Notes: a model not told the origin generated them from the letters alone. Counted from the stretch's first letter, positions 48,744 through 60,412 are shown. The stretch: DNA of 64,000 bases from Datisca glomerata (GCA_003255025.1 QANY01011336.1:1209311-1273310); one strand, 5' to 3'. Program-made: numbers and translations.

Positions 48744-49307
48744 TGTTTAGGCGTGAATTCTGAACCGGATCGGGACATGAACGAAGAGTTGTCTAGTTAT
48801 CGGAAAAGTCTTGGGAATGTAGAAGTCTAGCGTGGAGGAAAGAATGATGATCCTTAACGGCCTAGACGGTGATAACCTCCGGCAAACGCACCTCATTGAG
48901 GTTGCCAATGAGAGGGAGAGGAAGAGGGAGAGAGAGCCCCCAAATGTGTGTGAAAAGTCAAAAAATACCCCCCTCTATAGGAGTGTTAAGCCTCTTTTAT
49001 GTAGAAAGTGTGAGGTAAACCCTAATTTTATGATGGTCAATTAACGATTGTCAAGTGTATGTAAGGTCAACGTATAAGACACTGTCACGTGTCTCTATAT
49101 TCATCCTCAATGAGTAAACGTCTAAAATCTACTGAGGAGGTCGTGGCATCAGACCGACACAATGAACATCGTCCTAAACCTCAAGAGTCGTATGCCTCCA
49201 ATTCATTCCCAAGGCAATAAGGGTTCATTCAAGTCTTGTCACTTGACTTTACGGTTTTAGGTAAATAATCACAGAAGTCCGATCAAGGTGGGTGGACGCA
49301 TTAGGTA
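48744..49307 (-). repeat. LTR-like direct repeat, right copy
   Basis: Collinear with 41453-42015. Its right edge cuts into the Copia protease motif (DSGANDH) at about 49308, so the unit inserted into the Copia relic. Its left edge is followed by an inverted repeat cgactccccaacggagtcg (48721-48739) that overlaps the candidate primer site. Confidence 0.75.
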
Positions 49308-50560
49308 TATGATCATTTGCCCCCGAATCCAAAATCCATGTAGGTGACTCAGTACGAATATAAAGTGCAGTGGGAGTGCCTGAGGCAGTGGAGGTAGGAG
49401 GATCAGAGACAGGAGCAATAGCAATAGTAGGAGTCTGTTGAGATATAAGACGAGACACCTGGGCCAGTAAAGCTGCTACTTGAGAGAGCACAGATGACTC
49501 GGCCAAATTACTGGTTTCTACAGAAGTATTAACTACCGTTGCCAATCTAGTGGATATATTAATATTTTTCTGGAATTGAGCGCGCAACTCGGGATGAAGT
49601 TTCCAATAAGTATCCTTGATATGACCATTGTTCCCACAATGATGACAAAATTTCCTCCCAGCTGGAGGACGAGAACTAGAGAAACCACGAGCACCAAGGG
49701 CCATCTGATCATTATTACTAGCAGTGGCAGGGATGGGAGTCGGGACCGAGATAAGATGTCGACGCTCATCTCCATCAACCATGGCAAATGTCTCAAGCAA
49801 GGATGGTACAGGAGAGGAATTAAGGATTTGGGTACGAAGTGACTCAAATTCAAGCTTAAGCCCTATCAGAAATGCATATGTGTGATGACGATCTAGTCTC
49901 TTGACTGTTACATGAGCCATTGTCCCAAAGTCACTGACTGGTTCATATTGAGCCATCTCATCCCACCGTACACGTAAATATCCAAAAAATTGAGCAACAT
50001 TCAGTCCAAGTCTCTCCTGATTGGCACTAGCAATCTTCTGATACAACTCAAAATATCGAGCCTCATTCCTTGAATGGGCATACATGGCAGTCAAAGCATT
50101 CCACAAATCGACAACCGTCTCATTATACATAAACATATTATAGACCGAAGACTCCATAGATCCAAACATCCATCCCAATATCAAACAGTTATCAACATCC
50201 CATTGGGCTTCCTTTGCATCGTCATCTTTAGGGCGATGATCACGTCCTTGAAGCCGAAGACTCTTTCCCCGTCCACCAAGAAATAACTTCAACGATCGAG
50301 ACCAAGCAGTAAAATCATCCGTTTAAAAGAACATTAGTAACTCTTCCACCGGACATAGGATAAGCCAGATCTGGCTTAGCAGCAGCCATAACAGCGGCAT
50401 TTGAAGATTCAAACATCACGGAATCCAAGAAAGCAATACAAATTACTAAAAAAATCCGATGGAGAGATGAAGAAAGATTGAACACGACCGTTTGTATCAT
50501 GAAAAAGTCACCAAACGAGTGACCAAACTGTGGTCTAAGCCACATCAATCCAAAAAATAC
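49308..50560 (-). pseudogene. Copia gag-protease relic, tandem copy A
   Basis: Starts SNAAVMAAAKPDLAYP near 50400, has a frameshift near 50300, then a 330-codon open stretch: the gag core (ILGWMFGSMESSVYNMFMYN; WDEMAQYEPVSDF), a CCHC knuckle (CHHCGNNGHIKDTYWKLH, final Cys replaced by Tyr) at about 49650-49600, and the protease motif WILDSGANDH at about 49340-49310, where it is cut by the LTR-like repeat. The last ORF codons are read-through into that repeat. Confidence 0.85.
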
Positions 50561-50689
50561 AGAAAATCCAAGGTCTGGTCAGCACACAGCCTAGGAAAAC
50601 CCAACCACTTTGAAAAAACAAAGCTGGAAACAGTAAAAAAAAAGCTCCGGCGACCAGAGGCTGGGCGGCGGCGGGTGGGACATAAGACG

Positions 50690-52060
50690 AGACAGGAGCA
50701 ATAGTAATAGTAGAAGTCTGTTGAGACATAAGAAGAGACACCTGAGCCTGTAAAGCTGCTACTTGAGAGAGGACAGATGACTCAGCCAAATAATTGGTTT
50801 CTACAGAAGTATTAGCTATCGTTACCGATCTAGTGGGTATATTAATATTTTTCTGGAATTGAGCGCGCAACTCGGGATGGAGTTTCCAACAAGTATCTTT
50901 GATATGACCATTATTCCCATAATGATGACAAAATTTCCTCCCAGCTGGAGGACGAGAACTAGAGAAACCACGAGCACCAAGGGTCATCTGATCATTATTA
51001 CTAGCAGTGGCAGGGATGAGAGTTGAGACCGAGATAAGACGTCGACGCTCATCTCCATCAACCACGGCAAAGATCTCAAGCAAGGATGGTACAAGAAAGG
51101 AATTAAGGATTTGGGTACGAAGTGACTCAAATTCAAGCTTAAGCCCCATCAGAAATGCATATGTGTGATGACGATCTAGTCTCTTGACTGTTACATGAGC
51201 CATTGTCCCAAAGTCACTGACTGGTTCATATTGAGCCATCTCATCCCACCGTACACGTAAATATCCAAAAAATTGAGCAACATTCAGTCCAAGTCTCTCC
51301 TGATTGGCACTAGCAATCTCCTGATACAACTCAAAATATCGAGCCTCATTCCTTGAATGGGCATACATGGCAGTCAAAGCATTCCACAAATCGACAGCCG
51401 TCTCATTATACATAAACATATTATAGACCGAAGACTCCATAGATCCAAACATCCATCCCAATATCAAACAATTATCAACATCTCATTGGGTTCCTTTGCA
51501 TCGTCATCTTTAGGGCGATGATCACGTCCTTGAAGCCGAAGACTCTTTCCCCGTCCACCAAAAAATAACTTCAATGATCGAGACCAAGCAGCAAAATTTC
51601 GTCCATTTAAAAGAACACTAGTAACTCTTCCACCGGACACAGGATAAGCCAGATCTGGCTTAGCAGCAGTCATAACAGCGACATTTGAAGATTCAAACAT
51701 CACGGAATCCAAGAAAGCAATACAAATTACTAAAAAAATCCGATGGAGAGATGAAGAAAGATTAACACGATCGTTTATATCATGAAAAAGTCACCAAACG
51801 AGTGACCAAACTGTGGTTCAAGCCACATCAATCCAAAAAATACAGATAATCCTAGGTCTGGTCAGCACACAGCCTAGGAAAACCCAACCACTTTGAAAAA
51901 ACAAAGCTGGAAACAGTAAAAAAAGAGCTCTGGCGGAGCTCTAGTGACCAGAGTTTGGGCGGCGTCAGGTGGAGGCAGCCGGCGCGAGTGGCGGTGGTCG
52001 GCGCTGTCTGGTGGCTGTGGCAGTGATGAGTGGCAGATTAGGGTTAGACTCTGACATCAA
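50690..52060 (-). pseudogene. Copia 5' region and gag relic, tandem copy B
   Basis: Same gag as copy A with period 1283 bp (49409 pairs with 50692, 49831 with 51114). Reads MFESSNVAVMTAAKPDLAYP from 51712, a frameshift near 51470, then gag to the knuckle region (CHHYGNNGHIKDTCWKLH, second Cys replaced by Tyr). The 5' untranslated part extends to about 52040. A degenerate initiator-tRNA-Met primer site, TGATGTCAGAGTC against TGGTATCAGAGC, lies at 52059-52047, so the element's 5' LTR would begin just to the right. Confidence 0.85.
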
Positions 52061-52250
52061 CTAAAAAGTTAAAAGAGTTATATTGATAAAAAAATAATAT
52101 TTAGATAGTACATAGAATATTTATACACATGAATAAGAAAATTAAAAATACTAAAATATCTTTAAATACTAAAATAATAAACAATATTATCCAACATAAA
52201 CAGTATTATCTGATCTTGTTTTGTTCGCCATTGCAGGTAGGGAAAGCTGG
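52061..52250 (-). mobile_element. Probable remnant of the Copia 5' LTR
   Basis: AT-rich DNA immediately 5' (minus sense) of the primer site, where an LTR end belongs. No second LTR is available in the window for comparison, so extent is unknown. It forms the immediate upstream region of the EMB2261 coding sequence. Confidence 0.4.
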
Positions 52251-52299
52251 CGTGAAAAATGGAAATCATCGTGTGACGCAAAAACAGTGTTATTTGGAA

Positions 52300-54858
52300 A
52301 TGCTGAGTCTTTCTCTTCCTTCTCCCGCCAAACTACCTTTACCTTCTTCCCTCCGGCGTTCAAATCCTTCCTCCTGTTCACCTATACCCAAAAACTCAAA
52401 CCTTGAGTCCCTCAAGAACCGTCTGATCCACCAGCTCAATGAGGGCCACCTTCGCAATGCAATCTCTACCCTTGATCTCATTACACTGCAGGGTTCCCAA
52501 CCTGACATCTCCACCTATTCCCTTCTCCTTAAATCCTGCATCAGAACCCATAATTTCCAGCTTGGCAGGCTCGTTCACGATAAGCTGACTCATTCTCAAC
52601 TCCAAATAGACTCTGTCACTTTCAACTCCTTGATTAGCTTGTATTCAAAGTGCGGCGATGTGGAAAAGGCGAAAAAGGTTTTTCAGTGCATGGGAAATAA
52701 GAGAGATTTGATTTCTTGGAGTGCCATGGTGTCTTGCTTTGCAAATAACAATATGGGTTTTGAAGCAATACTTACATTTCTTGATATGCTCGACAATGAA
52801 TTTTTCCCCAACGAGTACTGCTTTGCAGCAGCAATTCGGGCGTGTTCCACGGAAGAGTATTTGTCGGTGGGGGAAGTTGTTTTTGGGTTTGTGATAAAAA
52901 CTGGGTTCTTTGAGTCTGATATATGTGTGGGGTGTGCTCTGATTGACATGTTTGCCAAGGGTGGTGATTTGAGTGTTGCTCATAAGGTGTTTGATAAAAT
53001 GCCTGAGAAAAATGTTGTTACTTGGACTTTGATGATTACTAGGTTTATGCAATTGGGTTGTCCAAGAGAGGCAGTTACTTTGTTTCTCGAAATGGTAATG
53101 AATGGATATGCCCCGGATCGATATACTCTAAGTGGAGTTATATCAGCATGTGCAGAGTCAGAATTTTTATCACTTGGGCAGCAATTGCATTCTCAAGTAA
53201 TAAAATCTGGGTTGGCTTTTGATCATTGTGTCGGATGTTGTTTAGTGGATATGTACGCTAAATGCAATGTGAATGGGACAATGAGTGATTCGAGGAAGGT
53301 ATTTGATCGGATACTGGATCACACTGTCATGTCTTGGACTGCAATAATCTCGGGATATGTCCAAAGAGGTGGATTCGATGAAGAAGCTGTTGAGGTCTTT
53401 TATAATATGGTCTTGGATGATGTTGCACCCAATCATTTTACCCTTTCCAGCATTTTCAAGGCCTGTGCAAATCTTACTAATCTAAATTTGGGTGAACAAG
53501 TTCTCAATCATGCAGTGAAACTAGGTCTTACATCAGTTAACTGTGTTGGAAATTCTCTCATTAGCATGTATGCTCGATTGGGAAAAACGGAAGATGCACG
53601 CAAAGCATTTGATATTCTTTTTGAGAGGAACTTGGTTTCTTATAACACGGTCATTGATGCGTATGCTAAGAACTCATATTCTGAAAAAGCCTTCCAACTT
53701 TTTCACGAAATTGACGATATGGGACTTGGAGCTAGTGCCTTTACTTATGCTAGCCTTCTTAGCGGAGCTGCTAGCATTGGCACAATCGGTAAGGGTGAAG
53801 AAATCCATGCCCGGGTGATAAAATCAGGGATGGAATCAAACCAATGCATATGTAACGCGTTGATATCCTTTTATTCTAGGTGTGGGGACATCAATGCAGC
53901 TTCTGAAGTTTTTGATAACATGGGAGATCGAAATGTCATCTCTTGGACTTCCATTATCACGGGCTTTGCAAAACACGGGTTCGCAACAAAAGCATTGGAA
54001 GTTTTCAATGAGATGCTTGAGGCTGGTATAAGACCTAATGAGATTACCTTTGTGGCTGTTCTATCAGCTTGTAGCCATGTAGGTTTGATCAGCGAGGGAT
54101 GGAAATACTTCAACTCGATGTACGAGGAACATGGGATAGTACCAAAGATGGAGCATTATACATGTATGGTAGATTTATTGGGAAGATCAGGATCTTTGTT
54201 AGAGGCCATTGGCTTTATTAAGTCAATGCCTTTCACTGCTGACACGTTGGTTTGGCGTACATTTCTGGGTGCCTGCCGAGTTCATGGCGACATAAAACTT
54301 GGGAAACATGCAGCAAAGATGATACTTGAGCAAGAGCCCCACGATCCAGTAGCACATATCTTATTATCAAACTTGTATGCCTCAATAGGTCAATGGGAAG
54401 AGGTTGCAAAAATCAGAAAGGGAATGAGAGAGAGAAACTTGATCAAAGAAGCAGGTTGTAGTTGGATAGAAGTGGAAAATAAAGTGCATAAATTCCATGT
54501 GGGGGACACTTCACACTTAAAAGCTCGGGAGATTTACGATGAATTGGAACACTTGAGTTTTAAGATAAAGGAAATAGGATATATACCTAATACAGATTTT
54601 GTACTTCATGATGTGGAGGAGGAGCAAAAAGAGCAATACTTGTTTCAGCATAGTGAGAAAATAGCAGTTGCATTTGGTCTTATCAGTATAGCAAACCCAA
54701 AACCCATAAGGGTATTTAAGAATCTCCGTGTTTGTGGAGATTGTCACTCTGCGATCAAGTACATTTCCATGGCTACTGGAAGAGAGATTATTTTAAGAGA
54801 CGCCAACCGGTTTCATCATATCAAGGATGGTAGATGCTCCTGCAATGACTATTGGTGA
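52300..54858 (+). CDS. EMB2261: EMB2261 orthologue, PLS-class PPR protein with DYW domain
   Basis: Single-exon 852-codon gene; Arabidopsis EMB2261 (At3g49170) is about 850 residues. The start at 52300 (MLSLSLPSPAKLPLP) matches the family N-terminus. An in-frame ATG at 52129 would add 57 residues, probably derived from retroelement DNA. A Ser/Pro-rich N-terminus suggests an organelle transit peptide (the Arabidopsis protein is predicted chloroplastic). About 15 PPR units of P/L/S type follow (for example SLISLYSKCGDVEKAKKVF), then E/E+ motifs and a complete DYW domain: HSE at 784-786, CGDCH at 812-816, HH at 839-840, CSCNDYW at the end. DYW domains act in C-to-U RNA editing; the RNA target is unknown. 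No stops or frameshifts. Confidence 0.96.
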   Translation: MLSLSLPSPAKLPLPSSLRRSNPSSCSPIPKNSNLESLKNRLIHQLNEGHLRNAISTLDLITLQGSQPDISTYSLLLKSCIRTHNFQLGRLVHDKLTHSQLQIDSVTFNSLISLYSKCGDVEKAKKVFQCMGNKRDLISWSAMVSCFANNNMGFEAILTFLDMLDNEFFPNEYCFAAAIRACSTEEYLSVGEVVFGFVIKTGFFESDICVGCALIDMFAKGGDLSVAHKVFDKMPEKNVVTWTLMITRFMQLGCPREAVTLFLEMVMNGYAPDRYTLSGVISACAESEFLSLGQQLHSQVIKSGLAFDHCVGCCLVDMYAKCNVNGTMSDSRKVFDRILDHTVMSWTAIISGYVQRGGFDEEAVEVFYNMVLDDVAPNHFTLSSIFKACANLTNLNLGEQVLNHAVKLGLTSVNCVGNSLISMYARLGKTEDARKAFDILFERNLVSYNTVIDAYAKNSYSEKAFQLFHEIDDMGLGASAFTYASLLSGAASIGTIGKGEEIHARVIKSGMESNQCICNALISFYSRCGDINAASEVFDNMGDRNVISWTSIITGFAKHGFATKALEVFNEMLEAGIRPNEITFVAVLSACSHVGLISEGWKYFNSMYEEHGIVPKMEHYTCMVDLLGRSGSLLEAIGFIKSMPFTADTLVWRTFLGACRVHGDIKLGKHAAKMILEQEPHDPVAHILLSNLYASIGQWEEVAKIRKGMRERNLIKEAGCSWIEVENKVHKFHVGDTSHLKAREIYDELEHLSFKIKEIGYIPNTDFVLHDVEEEQKEQYLFQHSEKIAVAFGLISIANPKPIRVFKNLRVCGDCHSAIKYISMATGREIILRDANRFHHIKDGRCSCNDYW

Positions 54859-56124
54859 TCCTAATTTCATTGAAGTGCAATTGATGAATTTATCTCAAAG
54901 TTGTTGAATATTAGATCTTTAGATGTTGTTTACATTCTCATTGAAAAACTATTGAAGTCATGGAAGCTATGGAGTTGACGCTTACCTCATTTCAGCATGA
55001 GCATGACCAACTTTGAAAACTTCGCATTAAAATGTGATGTGTATGTATATACAACTCCTGTCAATTGTGAATGCTAATGTAATCTCGAACTGTATGACCT
55101 TGATGTACAAACAGATCTCTTGCTTTGTGCGATATCTTCTCAGAAAAATGGATGTAAATTGCATTTTGAATGCTGATTTTATAGAACATTTAAGGCGATT
55201 ATTACTCAAATACACAAATTTAGGTCATATTTGGTAGGGGACTTTTAGTCTTTGCTTTTTCGTTAGACAACGGCTCTTGAACAACCTTAGTAGGAGTTGC
55301 AAGAACATTAAACATGGAGTTTCATGAACATTTTAGTATGGGTGTTTCAATGACATTAAGGATGGGTATTACAAACTCCATAATACTCCATATGTCAGAA
55401 AGGCATAGAACTTTTAAGGATGGGTATTGCAAATTTTTAGATGCTAAGATTACAACGACAATTCTGTTTCAATCAAACAACATTGTCGCAATATGTCAAT
55501 CATAATAATGCAACATCGTCAAAATCCTAAATAACAGTATTTGCACGAAAATTGTATAGGTGGGCCTTTATTACGATGCTCTCCAAAGAAGTTATTGCGT
55601 TTGACGGCCACAATACGGTTAAGATTCACATTTTTCGACTCTAATTCTTTAATTCAAATATGAACGTTTAAAATTTACTAAAAAATTTGAACAGATCTAA
55701 ACTGTTTACTTTTTAATTGGCCGCCAATTTCTAATTTCCCCACTCTCCGACTCTATAAAATTAGATATACAAGTGGATTTTTTATCATCAATAAAAAAGT
55801 TAAATCGGTTTAGACAGAAAAAAAACATGAGAACTGTTTAAAACTGAACCGTACTACTATGTAAATAATATAATGTTTCATTCATACATTAAACTTCTAC
55901 ATGTAGCTCGTTGGTTGAAAGGAGGTGTGGTTATTTTAATTGACACGGGTACAAACCTCTGTAATGGAATTTTTTTTGTCCTTTCAATTTCAACCACCCA
56001 TTAAGTTAATTATTATTTAAAAATTTTGGTCGCTATATAATGGTTTTTTTTTTGTCAATTTACATTATGGATTTTAGAGAGAATGAAGTATATGACTCGA
56101 ATTCACGCCACTCACCTTCTACAT

Positions 56125-56128
<4 letters not shown>
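54859..56128. other. 3' flank of EMB2261 and AT-rich DNA
   Basis: Contains the EMB2261 3' UTR and unremarkable AT-rich DNA. No gene, transposon end or array recognised. Confidence 0.4.

Positions 56129-56157
<29 letters not shown>
56129..56157. repeat. (CT)n microsatellite
   Basis: Uninterrupted CT dinucleotide run within a CT-rich block. Confidence 0.9.
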
Positions 56158-56160
<3 letters not shown>

Positions 56161-56479
56161 GACGCTCAACAAACCTAACTCAGCTTGCCACTTCCATCAC
56201 TCAGTCCATGAAGTCTCTTCCACGGCCTCTCAAGTCTTCCTCTAGCAGCGTTTTATTTCTAGATTCTTGGTCCTTATTCTTTTCCACGGCCTCTCAAGTC
56301 TTCCTCCAACTGAGACTATTTAAAAAACCGCTCAAACTGACGTGAACCCGACGCATCGACGCAACTCGATCGATTTAAGCACTTTAAACAGTTCTGTTCG
56401 GTTGTATTAATGTGAAAATTTTGTGGTTAGGTTTGGTCAGCGGTTTCAATTAAGAAACTTAACTGCATCGAACTGAACT

Positions 56480-56890
56480 GGCCTCATATATATACTCTCA
56501 CTTTTTCAGTTACCCTAATTCACCGTTCTCCCATTTTTCCAAACCCTAAATTCTAAAGGTCTCTCTTATCTCCCTAACCTCGCCACTCTATCTCTCGTCT
56601 TTGTTTCTGAAAATTTAAAGAAAATATCATTTTTCTCTCGTTTGATCAATTTCTATTCACCTCGGAGCTCTCATGTCCCTCTCGTCTTCTTATGAAATTC
56701 TCCAATTCGAAGAATCTGAGCACTCTTGCCTCTTTCTTGTCTCTCTTTATCGTCTCTCTTTAAACTTCACAGCTCTGAAATTTTGAGCTCTCGTCTCCCT
56801 CTAAAATTCTCAGATCTGACATATTTCATCATTTCTCGTCTCTTCCCTATGTTGCTCTCGGTCTCCCTCTCTCAAGTTAGTCTAAAATGA
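56480..56890 (+). promoter_or_regulatory. Promoter/leader-like block: TATA, telo-box, CT-rich leader
   Basis: A catatatatata motif near 56485 is followed about 60 bp later by aaaccctaa (telo-box), then 300 bp of CT-rich leader-like DNA. This resembles plant promoters and 5' UTRs, but no coding sequence follows. It may be a stranded promoter or the leader of a dead transposon. Confidence 0.3.
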
Positions 56891-57559
56891 ATCGCTGCTA
56901 CTTGCTAGTTATCTGAGAGGAAAGGCTGACTTTCTACGATTATGTGCTACAATACCCATTTTTATTGCCAAAAATTAGTCAGATTCTTTGTAATTTTTAG
57001 ATTCTTTGAATCTGTTTTACTATCTAATGTGAAATGTTAGCATTAACATTCCATTGATATGTTTGTTGGGTATTTTGTGCTATTTGTATTTTTTATGAGT
57101 TAAATGTTGATTTTCTTTGTTAAGAATGAGATGAATCTGGTTTTCTATGTTTTTTGTTACCTTTATTTTGTGAGCTGTTTGATTTTTATGAGGCCTATTG
57201 TTCATTTTTTTTTGTTAAGAATGGGATGAAACTAAATTTTCTAGGTTGTTCGTTGGCCTTATTCTCTTTTATCTTAATTTTTGGTTGTTTCTCTGATTAA
57301 AATAGAGAGAATTTTGCGTAATAGACAACTTTTAAAGTGTGTTTTAAGAAATAACAAGTTTTCAATAAATTTAGGTAAATAACAGGTTTCCTAATTAATC
57401 AATAATTTTGAACTAATATGACCCTCATCTATATATAACATGTTACCAAAATTCACGGGGATATTATCGGTATATGTCTGATATACTTAATTGATAGACA
57501 CTATAAATTAGGAAGTAACTATTTGAAATTCAAACATTCCAAAAGCATTTATCAATTAG

Positions 57560-58480
57560 TAACTTCCTTTAAAACCGTATTTAATAATCTCAACTACACA
57601 GACTAAAAATCCCTTGAAAATCGCTAATTAATAAATTCCCTAAATCAATTAACTCCTAAATAAAAAATTAATAAAATTTAAATTAAGTCTAGCGAAAATA
57701 ATAATAAACATTTCCATCACATATGCAAGTTTATTTCGAGTATATCAGTGATAATACTGATATAACTACATTAACAAATATGATTACAAACTTCTTTTAA
57801 GAAATTTATAGATGTTGCGTGTTCTTGAAGGTATTAGAGTATATCATACGTATATAGGTGATATACTGATTCTAATGATATTATGTTAATGAGAGTAATT
57901 GATGCTTAATTTTTCTAATATTTTTCATGACCGTAAATCAAGTAACTATCAAAATATTTTTAAAAAATAAAAATCAGGCCCAAATCTACCCTTGAAGTAT
58001 GCTTAAATAAATTACTTACCTTTAAAACCGTATTTAAGAATCACCAACTACACAGACTAAAAATCTCTTTAAAATCGTTAACTAGTAACTTCCCTTAATC
58101 AATTAACTCCTAAATAAAAAAAAACTAATAAAATTTAAATTAAATTTGTCAAAAACAACGATAAACATTTTCATCACATATGTAAGTTTATTTCGAGTAT
58201 ATCAGTGATAATAATAATAATACAACTACATCAACAAATATTATTGTAAAAATCTTTCAAGAAATTTTTAGGTATTACGTGTTCTTGGAGGTATTATAGT
58301 ATATCATACGTATATAGGTGATATATGGTTCCAATGATACTATACTTACTGGAGTAATTAATGCTTAACCTTTTTAATTATATTTTTCATAATTGTAAAT
58401 CAAGTAACTATCGAAATATTTAAAAAAAACAAAAATCCCGCCCAAATCTATCCTTGAAACACGCTTAAATAAATCACTTC
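57560..58480. repeat. 453-bp tandem duplication (two copies)
   Basis: tttaaaaccgtattt at 57568 and 58021, tttatttcgagtatatcagtg, gtatatcatacgtatatagg and tgtaaatcaagtaactatc all recur at the same spacing. A stub of a third copy starts near 58467. AT-rich and non-coding. Confidence 0.88.
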
Positions 58481-59087
58481 CCTTCAATCAGATATTACCA
58501 AAAATAAACTAATTTTATGAATCTTTTATGATTGATTTTAGTTGTTCGTTAATATGGATTCTCTATTTTGGTCAACTAACTTTGTGATAAGTATATGGTT
58601 GATTATGTTGTGTTACATATCATTGTGAATGTTTTTATTTACTTCTTATCACAACATTGTTTTTGTATAATTGAAATTAAAAAATGTTGAATATCAATCA
58701 GTGTGCGATATATTTATGTTACTAGTATTAAAGATCAATTAACCATTATTTTGAAATATTCTTTATATTTTATTAAGTACAGTTTGATCGATTATTTACA
58801 GATTAATCAATAAATTGGGTTAGTCAATAGCTGATATCAATAATTTTAGTATTCGTAGTGATTAACTGACCAACAATGATTGACAATCCATAATTGAAAA
58901 TAAAACAAAAAACTTATATATCATTAGTCAATAACTGATATGTGTAATAATATCAATATGTGAATAAGTACTAAAAAAATATCATCCATTAAATTTTGAA
59001 ACATCATCCATCAAAATGAATAAAAAAATAAAATATTATTCTGAAAACATATAATCCTCAAAATCGAATCTCTACTTTTCGTTTCTT

Positions 59088-59309
59088 TTATTGACCATTA
59101 GTTGACTCTACCAGGTTCTTGCACCTCTTTCGATTATGTCCGATCATATGACACATTCCATATTTCACCTTGTTAAATTCACCTATCGATGAGATCCTCT
59201 GCTTCTTCAATCTACCAGCTGAATGTCTCGTCTTTCGGGGTATAACATGATGAATTTGAATCCTTTCCGGAACATTCCATTGACTATTATTACCAAGAGG
59301 ATGGACCAA
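59088..59309 (-). pseudogene. MULE transposase C-terminal fragment (zinc knuckle)
   Basis: Reads YPLGN-type sequence (HPLGNNSQWNVPERIQ), PRKTRHSAGRLKKQRISSIG and KYGMCHMIGHNRKRCKN, the usual end of plant MuDR-like transposases (proline/arginine-rich linker, then CX2CX4HX4C). The first knuckle Cys is Tyr here. The rest of the transposase is not readable nearby. Confidence 0.7.
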
Positions 59310-60331
59310 TACCTCATATGATTACTGTTTCAGAGAATAAACTAATTATTGAAATACATATATGATGATTTACTAAACAAGAAAAAATGACTTCGAAACA
59401 GAAACCAAGAGATCAAACAACAAATATTTTCATTGAAAATATAACATTAAAACACATATATATTGAACACTTAACAATGAAACACATATTGAACAAATCA
59501 CGAGAAATGATATTTAACCACAAATGAAAACACATAAATAACACAAAAACTTTGGATAAAATAAAAAAGAAATGATGAAAATAAATTTTGATCAAAACAC
59601 GTGATAGAAAATATGATGAACAATTAAATGAAACCAAAATCAATGAATCATCATTAAGCTAGTCTAATAAAAAACAAATGAATAATAACAAAACTAACTT
59701 ACCATGTTTTAATCTAACACTTATAGAGTAAGAAAGAACACGGACTACAATTATTTTTCTTCAAAAATGCAACTGTGTAGGTTCAAGTTTGTCTATCGAT
59801 TATGGAGGAAAAATAAACACGAATTAGACTGGTTTGTTTTGCGCAAAATGAAACTGTATAGCTTCGAGAACGCCTCTAACTAATGGAGTAAGAAGAAACA
59901 CAAACCCACACTGATCTTCTTTCAAGAATGCTGAACATCTGGAAGTGATAATGTCATTAATGGAATAAAAAAATTTCTTAACAGAATTTAGCTAAAAAAA
60001 GAAACAAAATCAATCATTGACTGTCATTTTAATTTAAGTTTTTAAAAAAAAATTAACGTTTGCATTAAATGATAGTAAATAACAAAATATCCAATTAATT
60101 GTAAGACCCCACAAAATCAAATTATTAAAAATGTAAATTGAAGGTTAAATCGTCAACAATAAATTCATCAACAGTTAGTTGTTGACATCTATTTACTCTT
60201 TAGTCCTTACCGGTTCGACTCGAGTTTTTTTTTATTTTGTACACTTCAGTTCAACTCGGTTAAAGTATTTATAAGGGTTCAATTCGGTTTGAGGAATTGA
60301 TCTAGACCATAGCGTGAAATAGACCGTCACT

Positions 60332-60412
60332 TTCTCAACTCGAACTAGACTCTGTCACTTTCAACTCCTTGATTAGCTTGTATTCAAAGTGCGTTGATGT
60401 GGAAAACGCGGA
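60332..60412 (+). pseudogene. 81-bp fragment copied from EMB2261
   Basis: Matches 52593-52673 of the PPR gene with few mismatches; the core tagactctgtcactttcaac followed by tccttgattagcttgtattc is identical in both. Same orientation as its parent. Flanks are unrelated to EMB2261. Confidence 0.88.

Larger units (their letters stand above)
41453..49307 (-). mobile_element. LTR-bounded composite element with tandem arrays and a nested hAT
   Basis: Direct repeats of about 563 bp at 41453-42015 and 48744-49307 share TGTTTAGG, gaaccggatc.ggacatgaa, ccccaaatgtgtgtg, gattgtcaagtgtatgtaag and tcttgtcacttgacttta. A pentamer atatg lies at each outer edge (41448-41452, 49306-49310), overlapping the right repeat by two bases, so the exact end is uncertain. 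On the minus strand the right copy ends CCTAAACA and is followed by ATGACGACTCCGTTGGGGAG, close to the tRNA-Arg-type primer site TGGCGACTC seen in some plant Gypsy elements. No gag-pol is readable; the interior is repeat arrays plus a hAT relic. Confidence 0.65.

Noticed and set aside
49249..50292. A 347-codon ORF as a host gene
   Set aside because: Gag core, CCHC knuckle and DSGA protease motif identify it as Copia, and its last codons read through into an unrelated LTR-like repeat.
52129..52299. Upstream in-frame ATG as the EMB2261 start
   Set aside because: The extra 57 residues are Lys/Asn/Ile-rich, unlike a transit peptide, and lie in probable retroelement DNA; the ATG at 52300 matches the family start and length.
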